Shown here: positions 1-6,404 of the stretch, in pieces
Position numbering within the stretch: the stretch's first letter is position 1
Layout: the number at the start of each line of letters is the position of its first letter
From: Bordetella parapertussis
GTDB taxonomy: Bacteria > Cyanobacteriota > Cyanobacteriia > PCC-6307 > Cyanobiaceae
Length of the DNA: 7,895 nucleotides
Reading direction: 5' to 3'
NCBI GenBank assembly: GCA_943324725.2
Contig: CALPMR020000135.1
Location: forward strand, 1-7,895
Program-made: the position numbers and the translations under genes
Notes under the pieces: model-generated
Database searches by the model: none
Told to the model about the DNA's origin: nothing
What the model saw: only the letters and a program-made list of their open reading frames with translations

Positions 1-129
1 CACGTCCATGAAGCTCTGCTGACGCGATCCGAAGAGGAGGGGCGCTCAGTCTCCAACCTCTGCGCCTCTCTGCTGGAGAATTCATTATGCAATCCCGCCA
101 GATTGGCGGCGACTGATGCAGCAGCCTAG
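1..129 (+). CDS. Ribbon-helix-helix (CopG-like) protein, C-terminal part
   Basis: The frame is open from the first base and ends at TAG 127-129, leaving 42 residues of a protein whose start lies outside the window. The visible part reads HEALLTRSEEEGRSVSNLCA and then SLLEN. This matches the helix A - turn - helix B part of the ribbon-helix-helix fold: an amphipathic helix, a turn with GRS, then SNL and a leucine-rich second helix. RHH proteins bind DNA as dimers through an N-terminal beta strand, which is missing here. They are often autoregulators, antitoxins or plasmid-type repressors. The tail after helix B is short and alanine-rich, so the whole protein is probably a small single-domain one. 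No toxin gene follows, so an antitoxin role is not supported. A 6-bp hairpin (CCGCCA-GAT-TGGCGG, 95-109) lies in the last codons. The fold call is fairly sure; the target is unknown. Confidence 0.7.
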   Translation, partial: HVHEALLTRSEEEGRSVSNLCASLLENSLCNPARLAATDAAA

Positions 130-150
130 CAGGAATTCCTGGGCATGCCC
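130..150. repeat. Two back-to-back perfect palindromes
   Basis: CAGGAATTCCTG (130-141) is a perfect 12-bp palindrome, and GGGCATGCCC (141-150) is a perfect 10-bp palindrome sharing its first base. They start one base after the stop codon of the upstream RHH gene. Neither has a loop or a following T-run, so they are not a standard terminator. They could be sites for a dimeric DNA-binding protein, but single palindromes of this size are expected by chance in a window this long. Confidence 0.4.
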
Positions 151-412
151 GCGCCTAAGCCCATGGACAAGAAGATTAAGAGCAACGGTCACTTTCGAGG
201 AAATTAAAGGTCGATTCCGATCTTCTCTTTGCAGTTAAAACCACCGGTCTATTCAGCCGATAACAATAAGCGACATCACCAGAAAGGGCCTCGGGGACAC
301 CAACAACAGCGCTCCACCGACAGCCCATTCAGCATGGGCCTGTCCAGCCATCCCCAACGAGTCAACGATTCTTGAATGGAGCCGCGGACAGAAGGAGCCG
401 CGGCCAACAACA

Positions 413-446
413 CCTTCCACAGCACTTCTCCTTCCACAGCACTTCT
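413..446. repeat. 17-bp perfect tandem duplication
   Basis: The 17-base unit CCTTCCACAGCACTTCT occurs at 413-429 and again at 430-446 with no mismatch and no spacer. Seventeen is not a multiple of three, so the duplication would shift the frame of any protein read through it. This argues that the stretch is not under coding constraint. The identity of the copies suggests a recent slippage event. Confidence 0.9.
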
Positions 447-681
447 TTGGCGTCGCCCAGCCTGAGGACGAGCCGGCCAGAGGCACAAGCCACTGCGGCC
501 AGATGACGGGATCGCCAAATTTTTTTGATGGATGTGCAGAAGTCAATGCATCCTACAAAACATGGGCAAGTAACACATCAAGGAATACTGTGGCGCCCAT
601 ATCCGCTTCAACCCCAGGGGATGCCAGCAGGGATGTATGGTTTTGTGAAGGTTTCACTTCTGCTGTTCGGCACATTCTCGC

Positions 682-1014
682 TTGGTCAACGATTTTCCGG
701 ATTGCAGGGCTTCCGCCAGCTCCTGCCACTTGTCTGATTCTCCTGCAGGCCCTGATGATCTGGCAGATCCTGATTCTCCCGCAGGCAAAGCTGAACCGCT
801 GCAGCTTGATCCGGCTGTCTTTCCCAGACGGGTTGAACTGCAGCTATCCACAGAGGCCCACGAGCTGCTGTTGAGGCTGGCAGCCGAGTGCGGCCGCTCC
901 CCCGGCGAGTTCGCGGAACACTTGATCAGCCAGTCCCTGCAGGAGAGCTTTTTCCTCAAAGGGGGGCTTGGCGGCGAAGTTGACGATCAGGCCGATCAGG
1001 CCGCCCGCTCCTGA
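682..1014 (+). CDS. Small ribbon-helix-helix-like DNA-binding protein
   Basis: This encodes 110 residues with a likely RHH DNA-binding core. Residues 49-55 (RRVELQLS) fit the beta strand, 56-69 (TEAHELLLRLAAEC) fit helix A, GRS at 71-73 is the usual turn, and PGEFAEHLISQSLQ fits helix B. Residues 1-45 are rich in Asp, Ser, Pro, Ala and Gly, with a repeated DSPAG, and look disordered. Such proteins usually act as dimeric repressors or antitoxins; no toxin partner is visible. The frame has no in-frame ATG. The only upstream start is TTG at 682, the frame is closed by TGA at 646-648, and there is no clear ribosome binding site, so the start is uncertain. The gene could be an N-terminally altered remnant. 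Its last 19 bp overlap the end of the convergent CheB-CheR gene. Its tail DQADQA comes from a 9-bp tandem repeat at 984-1001. Confidence 0.55.
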   Translation: MVNDFPDCRASASSCHLSDSPAGPDDLADPDSPAGKAEPLQLDPAVFPRRVELQLSTEAHELLLRLAAECGRSPGEFAEHLISQSLQESFFLKGGLGGEVDDQADQAARS

Positions 1015-4000
1015 GCGATCAGCAACAGCTTCACCTGGCCTGCTGGCTGGTCTGGCGACTGCACCCCTTGCGGGCCCACCGATACGATTTCGGCCTCCAC
1101 GCCATGGATGCTGCCGTCCTGGCTGCGAATCGCCAGCTGGCGTCGCCGTGGCTGGTCCGTCCCTGCCACCACCGCCTGCAACGCGACCACCAGGTCTTCG
1201 CCTGGCCCGGAGGAACCATCGGCCGCCTTCTCCGCCAGTCCGGCGCTGAAGGCGGCCGCGGGCATGCCCTGAATCGCCTCGCGGCTGAAGCCCACCAAGC
1301 TGCAGAAGCTGTCATTGGCCAACACCAGCCGCAGATCCGCATCCAGAGCGGCCAGGGCGAACAGGCTGTTGTCGAAAATGGCCGCCAGCGTGGCCAGCTG
1401 CTGGCGCGCCTGTTCTTCGAGCGCACGCAGTTCGGTGATGTCGGTGAGGGTGCCCACGACAACAGGGTCGCTGCCCTCCTGCACCACCTTGGCTGATTCC
1501 TGCACCCAGTGCTTGCGGCCATCCCGGCTCTGCAGCCGGTACGCCACCGACCAGGCTCCCTGCTGAACATTGCGGGCGGCCTGCACCAGGGCGCTGTCGG
1601 CGGGATCAATCGCGTCCTGCAGCAGCTGGGGCTGCTGACAGAGCTCGGCGGGTGTCCAGCCGGTGATCGCCCGAATGCGCTCACTGATGAACAGCAGCTT
1701 CTGCAGCGCGTGATCCTTCTTCCAGACAGCCACCTCCAGAGCGATGGTGAGGCAGGTGAACTCGCTCAATGCCGCCTCCGCCGCCCGGCGCAGGGCCACC
1801 AGTTCGGACACATCCGTCAGGGAGATGATCACCCCGAGGCACATGCCGCCTTGTTCCTGATAGGGCATGAACTGCACCAGGTAGGACACCTCCTCACTGC
1901 TGGCTTCGACGCTGCGGCGATGGCCGTTCTCGATGACAGCCATCAGGGTTTCACGCAGATCCGGCAAGGGCACGGTGGTGGGCACCCCGATCAGCGACTG
2001 GCCGATGTCGCTGGCGACGAGTCCGAACACCCGCACCGCCAGGGGAGAGAAACGCGTGATCCGCAGCTGGCGATCCAGGATCACCATGCCCTGGCTCAGG
2101 GAAGCCTGGATATTCTCCAGATCGTTGTTAGCTTGCTCGAGCTGATCACTGCGGCTACGCAGCTGCTGAAGGAGCGTGGCCAGTTCTTCGTTGGTGGCCT
2201 GGAGTTCCTCGTTGGAGGCCTCCAGCTCTTCATTCGACGCCTGCAGTTCCTCAGAGGAGGCCTGCAGTTCTTCCGAGGAAGCCTCCAGCTCCTCATTGGC
2301 CTGCTCCAGTTCAGTCAGGGAGTGGCGCAGGCTGTCCTGGTTGGCGAGCAGCTCCTGCTCCAGTCGCTCAATTTCCCGACCGAAGCTGTCATCCTGTGCG
2401 CCCCCTTCACTGGCAACGGCCCCGCCATCGATCGCCTGAGTCTCCTTGTGGAAGGACAGCAGGGTGAGCGTGGAATCTCCCACCGGCAGAGGCGAGGCCA
2501 GCAACCGGATCGGGCTGTCGATGTCATCGAGCTGCAAGGGCCCGCTTCTGGCCCGGCTGCACTCGGCACGCACCAACAGCAACAGCACTCGCGCCTCCGC
2601 CTGCAGCTCGGGGCGCAGGAAGGCAGCACCTTTGGCCGACATCCGGCCCTGGGGCAGCCGGCAGTAAGGACTGACATCACCGATCACCTCCACCAGCTCA
2701 TAGGCCTGATCGAGCACCAGCGCCGGTGCACAGAGCTGGTGAACCAGCGCCTCCAACAGGGCGACGTGTTGCTCCGGCACGGTCGGTCGCTGCAGTGCTT
2801 TCCGGCCAGAGAGGCCGCTGGAGTTAGACAACGGCTGGGTGGACGGCAAGGTGAGCGGGGGCTGACGTCTGGCGGCCTCCTTGGTGCGCTGATAAAGGCG
2901 CTGGGCCGCATTGACGATGCTGAAACCGGGGCTGCGATTGCCGATGGCCTCGGAACTTCCCAGAAATAACAGACCGCCAGGCCGCAGGGCATAGGCAAAC
3001 TGATCAAGCACCCGTTCCTGCACAGGTGGCGTGAAATAAATCAATGTGTAGCGGCAGGAGATCAGATCGAGATTGGGAAATGGGGGATCTTCGCAGATGT
3101 TGTGCCGGGCAAAGACAATGCAGCTGCGCAAGTCTTTGGCAACTTCAACCTCGCCGTTCTGTTCGGTGAGGAAGCGGCTGCGCAGCTCATCGGGAATCGC
3201 TGCGGCGGCCGAGATCGGATAGAGGCCACGGCGAGCAATTGCCAGGCTCTGCTCATCGAGATCAGTGGCGAAGATGCGCAGGTGCGTCGCCAGCTCCGCT
3301 GGATGGCCAAGCACCTCACTGACGAGCATGGCGATTGAATAGGCCTCCTCACCGCTGGCGCAGCCAGCAACCCAGACCCGCAGCCGCTGCGACGGAATCG
3401 ATTCTCCCAACTGGCTGCGCAGCAGCACCCGCAGGGCCTCGAAAGCCTTGGGATCGCGGAAGAACGAGGTGACGCAGACCAGCAGGTTATGCACCAGGTC
3501 GCGGGCTTCGAGCCCCTGGGCACTGAGCAGGGGGATGTAGTCATTGAGGCTGCTGATGCCTTGAATCGCCATGCGGCGCTGCAACTGCCGGCGCAGGGTT
3601 GATTCCTTGTATTTGGAAAAATCAATACCACTGAGCTGCTTCAGTCTGGTTGTGAGGGTGTTGAGCAGCATCAACTCCGGTTCGGGTAACGGCCCACCCT
3701 CCCCAGTCCCCCCAGCCCGGATCAACTCACTCAGCCGTTCACCGATGTCAGCGGCCGCAAGCACGAGATCGGCGCCACCGAGGGCGATGGCCGCATTGGG
3801 CATGCCGTCGAACTTGGCCTCCTGAGGTGACTGGGCAATGGTGAGGCCACCGGCGGCCCAGACAGCCCGCATGCCCCGAGCTCCGTCGGAACCGGTGCCG
3901 GAGAGCACCACCGCGATCCCCTTCTCACCCCACTGCTCCGCCAGGGATTCAAACAGCAGATCGATGCAAGGGCTGGGGCCGAAGCGCGGCAGAGGTTCGC

Positions 4001-4322
4001 GAAGCCGCAGACGCCCCTCATCCAGCATCAGATCACGGTTGGGAGGACCGATCACGATCACCCCTGGCTCCAGGGCGGCACCATCAACGGCCGTGACCAC
4101 CTTCAAGCTGGTGACCCGGGCGACGATATCGACCAACTGGCTGGGATGCTCGGGCGACAGATGCTGCGCAATGACGTAAGCGAAGTGACCGGGCAGCGTC
4201 AGATGACGGGCCAACTCCTGGATGGCATCCAGCCCCCCAGCGGACGCCCCGATCGCCACCACGTGGTCGAGCTGGGCCGAGGGCTTCAGCCTTGGCTTCT
4301 TACCGATTAACTTTGCCACCAC
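996..4322 (-). CDS. CheB-CheR fusion protein with coiled coil and three PAS domains
   Basis: A single 1,108-residue cytoplasmic protein. Residues 20-200 are a CheB methylesterase domain, with the catalytic set visible as Ser27 in GASAGG, His54 in AQHLSPEH and Asp146 in SGTGSDG. Residues 215-480 are a CheR-type SAM methyltransferase, with the helical N-terminal part SKYKESTLRRQLQRR, TSFFRDP, the SAM loop VAGCASGEEAYS (318-329) and ATDLD. Residues 650-745 are a coiled coil containing six EEL-type heptads. Three PAS-type domains follow, about 740-842, 855-967 and 975-1105. CheR adds and CheB removes methyl groups on receptor glutamates, so the fusion carries both arms of adaptation. It has no receiver domain, which is usual for such fusions, and no kinase, GGDEF or other output after the PAS domains. 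The start is GTG 4322, about 15 bases below a likely transcription start. No chemoreceptor or CheA gene is present, so the target is unknown. The CheR motif usually CRN[VL]LIYF reads CRYTLIYF. Confidence 0.93.
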   Translation of the reverse strand: MVAKLIGKKPRLKPSAQLDHVVAIGASAGGLDAIQELARHLTLPGHFAYVIAQHLSPEHPSQLVDIVARVTSLKVVTAVDGAALEPGVIVIGPPNRDLMLDEGRLRLREPLPRFGPSPCIDLLFESLAEQWGEKGIAVVLSGTGSDGARGMRAVWAAGGLTIAQSPQEAKFDGMPNAAIALGGADLVLAAADIGERLSELIRAGGTGEGGPLPEPELMLLNTLTTRLKQLSGIDFSKYKESTLRRQLQRRMAIQGISSLNDYIPLLSAQGLEARDLVHNLLVCVTSFFRDPKAFEALRVLLRSQLGESIPSQRLRVWVAGCASGEEAYSIAMLVSEVLGHPAELATHLRIFATDLDEQSLAIARRGLYPISAAAAIPDELRSRFLTEQNGEVEVAKDLRSCIVFARHNICEDPPFPNLDLISCRYTLIYFTPPVQERVLDQFAYALRPGGLLFLGSSEAIGNRSPGFSIVNAAQRLYQRTKEAARRQPPLTLPSTQPLSNSSGLSGRKALQRPTVPEQHVALLEALVHQLCAPALVLDQAYELVEVIGDVSPYCRLPQGRMSAKGAAFLRPELQAEARVLLLLVRAECSRARSGPLQLDDIDSPIRLLASPLPVGDSTLTLLSFHKETQAIDGGAVASEGGAQDDSFGREIERLEQELLANQDSLRHSLTELEQANEELEASSEELQASSEELQASNEELEASNEELQATNEELATLLQQLRSRSDQLEQANNDLENIQASLSQGMVILDRQLRITRFSPLAVRVFGLVASDIGQSLIGVPTTVPLPDLRETLMAVIENGHRRSVEASSEEVSYLVQFMPYQEQGGMCLGVIISLTDVSELVALRRAAEAALSEFTCLTIALEVAVWKKDHALQKLLFISERIRAITGWTPAELCQQPQLLQDAIDPADSALVQAARNVQQGAWSVAYRLQSRDGRKHWVQESAKVVQEGSDPVVVGTLTDITELRALEEQARQQLATLAAIFDNSLFALAALDADLRLVLANDSFCSLVGFSREAIQGMPAAAFSAGLAEKAADGSSGPGEDLVVALQAVVAGTDQPRRRQLAIRSQDGSIHGVEAEIVSVGPQGVQSPDQPAGQVKLLLIAQERAA
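2169..2294 (-). repeat. Six 21-bp units coding for a heptad coiled coil
   Basis: Within the CheB-CheR-PAS gene, six consecutive 21-base units encode seven-residue repeats, each starting EEL: EELEASS, EELQASS, EELQASN, EELEASN, EELQATN and EELATLL (residues 677-718). The DNA copies are imperfect, and the protein repeat is stronger than the DNA repeat, which suggests selection on the helix. Coiled coils of this Glu-Glu-Leu type are a known linker between the CheR and PAS parts of such fusions. It probably transmits or spaces signals between the sensory and catalytic domains. Confidence 0.85.
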
Positions 4323-4343
4323 GCGGCCTGAACTGGCAGTACG

Positions 4344-4372
4344 ATTATACTAAACTGTTAAGCAAGCAGCAA
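4344..4372 (-). promoter_or_regulatory. Sigma-70 type promoter of the CheB-CheR-PAS gene
   Basis: On the minus strand a perfect -10 box TATAAT (4344-4349) is preceded, after a 17-base spacer, by TTGCTG (4367-4372), which matches the first half of the -35 consensus. The predicted start of transcription is near 4337, giving a leader of about 15 bases before the GTG at 4322. No clear Shine-Dalgarno sequence fits in that leader. The exact -10 and the ideal spacer make this the best promoter in the window, although the -35 is weak, which would suit activator dependence. Confidence 0.55.
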
Positions 4373-4399
4373 AGAAAAGTGCAAATTTTTATCAAGAGC

Positions 4400-4437
4400 G
4401 CAAGGAGCGGCAAGGACCAGCCATTCCAATGCAAGGA
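4400..4437. promoter_or_regulatory. Three GCAAGGA repeats, possible operator
   Basis: GCAAGGA occurs at 4400-4406, 4410-4416 and 4431-4437. The spacings are 10 and 21 bases, close to one and two helical turns, so all three copies would face the same side of the DNA. They lie 28 to 65 bases upstream of the CheB-CheR -35 box, where an activator often binds, and between that gene and a divergent AraC-family regulator. AraC-type proteins often bind direct repeats near promoters. That this regulator binds here is inference. The same bases are also read as Leu-Ala-type codons by a doubtful minus-strand frame. Confidence 0.3.
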
Positions 4438-4668
4438 TCGTCAGATTAGCCAGCAATGACCGCCAGCGCGAAGTCCAGAGACACTTACTCAAAGGCTTTC
4501 GGCGCGGGCTCCAACCAGGCCGAGCTTTCTTCACCCATTCCAACAAGCTCATGAGCCCCGTCAATGAGAGCGTTAAAACAATAATTGCGAAGTCAGCTAC
4601 ATGGCCACATCGCGAAAGACTTCACCGCCATAGATTTCAGCCCAAGTTCTGTGCCATTGCGAAGCCCA

Positions 4669-5808
4669 ATGGGATTTGAACATCATCCAGAAGCCGCAGC
4701 GCTTCACAATCCATTCAAGCAACATCTGAGACTTATTGAGGCCAATCCTGCCATTGATCATGCGGGCAGTGAAGCCACGCTCCAGAGAGTGATCAACGGC
4801 CTCCATGCCGAAAAGACCGACTGGCATTACGGCTGCAACCTCTCGATCGGCTCCCTGGGGATGGAAGCAGCGATCGGCCTGTCTGTCGCCGCCGTTGTCG
4901 ACACTCACCACCAACCCACAGTGCTGCTTGGCTATGACGGCGAAGCGATTCTTCAGCACGGTGAAGGCACCTGGCAATTGCACTCCGGCGACTGCATCAT
5001 AGTCTCAGGCCAGAATACAAATCACAACCAGAGCATCACCTGGATTGGCAATCATTACAGTATTGTCGCCTTCCGCCTGGATCGTCAACGCCTTCTCCAG
5101 ACAGTGAAGCGGATGGGGGTCGGCACCGCAGCAGCGATGGCTGACAGCCTGCCCCTGGACCACGTTGTGCACTTGTCACCATCAGCCAGCCGAGAGCAGA
5201 TTGCGCTGCATACGATGATGCGCGAGGCAATCGAAAAGGCGAATCAGCTATTGAACATCAACCCAATTCTGCTGGAAAAACTGCAAATAGACGACCAGAT
5301 CTATCGACTTTTAGCTGTAATTCTGGTGCCTGATCTGGCAGAGGAGAGCCCCTTTGATCGCGTCCGACTCAGGGAGCGCCAGGGACGCGATGCTTTTGAT
5401 GATCTGCTTGATTATATCAAGATCAATCTCGATCAACCACTCAACCTGACCTTGCTGGAATCCCGCAGCCACTATTCGCGCCGCGCCCTGCAATATGCCT
5501 TCCGAGAGCGTCTGGGCTGTACGGCCACCCAATGGATTCGCAGCCAACGGCTGGATCTGGCTCGGAAGCTGCTGGAACATCCCCGAACAGAAGACACTGT
5601 CGCCAGCATCGCCATGGCCAGTGGCTATCGCTCGCTCAGCCTGTTCAGCGTCGATTTCCAGCAGCGTTTTCACCTCAAGCCTTCGGATCTGTTGCGAGAG
5701 GCCCGGAGCTCAAGGGCTCAGGAGCACCGGCCTGCCGACCCAGCAGCTCCATCACCTCTTGGTCCTGGAGCTGCTCAAAGTGTTGATACCAGAGCCCCAC
5801 AGCCCTGA
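4669..5808 (+). CDS. AraC-family transcriptional regulator
   Basis: A 379-residue DNA-binding regulator. Residues about 243-344 are the AraC/XylS double helix-turn-helix. The first helix pair lies around LNLTLLESRSHYSRRALQYA, and the second around TVASIAMASGYRSLSLFS, followed by the typical QQRFHLKPSDLLRE end. The N-terminal two thirds is an effector or dimerisation part with a beta-rich cupin-like stretch at about 80-137 (GYDGEA, LHSGDCIIVSGQ). Its ligand cannot be read from sequence. ATG 4669 is chosen as the first ATG; the frame also runs back to TTG 4585, which would add 28 residues. Neither start has a clear ribosome binding site. The last 35 residues, rich in Pro and Ala, lie beyond the conserved domain and are antisense to the phosphoribosyltransferase gene. 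The divergent CheB-CheR gene, with phased repeats in the shared upstream region, is a candidate target. The family call is secure. Confidence 0.92.
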   Translation: MGFEHHPEAAALHNPFKQHLRLIEANPAIDHAGSEATLQRVINGLHAEKTDWHYGCNLSIGSLGMEAAIGLSVAAVVDTHHQPTVLLGYDGEAILQHGEGTWQLHSGDCIIVSGQNTNHNQSITWIGNHYSIVAFRLDRQRLLQTVKRMGVGTAAAMADSLPLDHVVHLSPSASREQIALHTMMREAIEKANQLLNINPILLEKLQIDDQIYRLLAVILVPDLAEESPFDRVRLRERQGRDAFDDLLDYIKINLDQPLNLTLLESRSHYSRRALQYAFRERLGCTATQWIRSQRLDLARKLLEHPRTEDTVASIAMASGYRSLSLFSVDFQQRFHLKPSDLLREARSSRAQEHRPADPAAPSPLGPGAAQSVDTRAPQP

Positions 5809-6376
5809 GGTTGTCCACCAGAGCCAGCACCTCGAATCGATCCACCAGGGACTCCAGCTCGCTCGCCACACAGCGATCGACCACCGGCACCGCCAGCGCC
5901 AGAGAAGCCGGCGCCAGACTGCGCAACGACAGCAAGGCGGCCTTCACGGTCATGCCGGTGGCAATGCCGTCATCGACCACGATCAAGTGGCGATGGCGCA
6001 GCTGGTCGTCCTCGGGATCGCCGAACAAGCGGCGGCGGCGCTCCAGCTCCTGCAGCTCGCCCTCAAGCCAGCCCTGCTGCTGGGCCGCCTGCGCCCGTCG
6101 CCTGGCCGCATCGCCATTGCGCCACACCACCACACCATGGGCAGCCACGGCACCGATGGCCAGCTCCGGCCAAGCCGGATCGGCAATCTTGCGCACCGAC
6201 CAGGTGGCCAATGGCAACTGCAACAGCGAAGCCATGGACGCCGCCACCGCCACCCCACCGCGCGGCAGGGCCAGCAGCAGGGTGTCCGCGTCACGGCCGC
6301 ACCAATCAGCACAGGCCTTGGCCAGGGCCAGACCTGCCTGTTGGCGGTTGAGCCAGAGGGGCGGTTGAACGGACAT
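5675..6376 (-). CDS. Phosphoribosyltransferase-family protein
   Basis: A 233-residue soluble protein of the type I phosphoribosyltransferase fold. The PRPP-binding loop is clear at residues 133-143 (VVDDGIATGMT). LALPRGGVAVA (35-45) is the strand-loop typical of this subgroup, followed by a basic, probably helical stretch and the conserved end RAVGLWYQHFEQL near 191-203. Enzymes of this fold transfer ribose phosphate between PRPP and a base, but this stand-alone subgroup has no well-established substrate, so none is assigned. The start is ATG 6376. The frame runs open further upstream to 6592, but those 72 codons lie antiphase over the hydrolase gene and have no family features. The hydrolase ends 28 bp upstream on the same strand, suggesting one operon. 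In other bacteria the two activities occur fused in one chain. The last 134 bp overlap the end of the convergent AraC gene; the opposite strand there still encodes conserved residues of this protein. Confidence 0.88.
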   Translation of the reverse strand: MSVQPPLWLNRQQAGLALAKACADWCGRDADTLLLALPRGGVAVAASMASLLQLPLATWSVRKIADPAWPELAIGAVAAHGVVVWRNGDAARRRAQAAQQQGWLEGELQELERRRRLFGDPEDDQLRHRHLIVVDDGIATGMTVKAALLSLRSLAPASLALAVPVVDRCVASELESLVDRFEVLALVDNLRAVGLWYQHFEQLQDQEVMELLGRQAGAPEPLSSGPLATDPKA

Positions 6377-6404
6377 GAAGAGCTGGGAGGGAAAGGACAG
6401 AGCG

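Larger units (their letters stand above)
130..681. other. Gene-poor region with palindromes and short repeats
   Basis: I find no convincing gene in these 552 bases. Open frames of 70 to 123 codons exist on both strands, but they overlap one another and show no recognisable domain. The sequence holds two adjacent palindromes (130-141 and 141-150), a 10-bp direct repeat GGAGCCGCGG (378-387 and 394-403), a perfect 17-bp tandem duplication (413-446) and a T7 run near 519-525. The composition is less GC-rich and less codon-structured than the genes around it. It may be decayed coding DNA or a plain spacer between the two RHH genes. I see no tRNA, clear terminator or well-formed promoter. Confidence 0.5.
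4323..4668. other. Divergent intergenic control region
   Basis: This 346-base stretch separates the minus-strand CheB-CheR gene from the plus-strand AraC gene. It holds the TATAAT promoter (4344-4372), the GCAAGGA triplet (4400-4437), a direct repeat CCATTCCAA (4421-4429 and 4535-4543), and an inverted repeat GAGCTT/AAGCTC (4522-4527 and 4545-4550). A minus-strand frame of 68 codons (4358-4564) with one hydrophobic stretch also lies here, but nothing confirms it as a gene. The AraC frame stays open back to a TTG at 4585. I could not identify a convincing promoter for the AraC gene. Confidence 0.5.

Noticed and set aside
95..109. Terminator for the left-hand RHH gene
   Set aside because: The stem is only 6 bp, lies inside the coding sequence before the stop, and has no following T-run.
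413..446. CRISPR-like repeat
   Set aside because: Only two adjacent 17-bp copies with no spacer and no cas gene; it is a simple tandem duplication.
253..546. Minus-strand frames of 80 and 97 codons, possible transposase or membrane remnant
   Set aside because: No transposase motif or domain recognised, two competing frames, and a 17-bp duplication that would shift the frame.
503..874. Plus-strand frames at 503-874 and 525-737
   Set aside because: They overlap each other and the RHH-like gene in other frames and show no domain or ribosome binding site.
1509..2969. Plus-strand open frame of 486 codons
   Set aside because: It lies wholly opposite the CheB-CheR-PAS gene, is rich in Gln, Leu, Gly and His as expected of an antisense GC-rich frame, and shows no domain.
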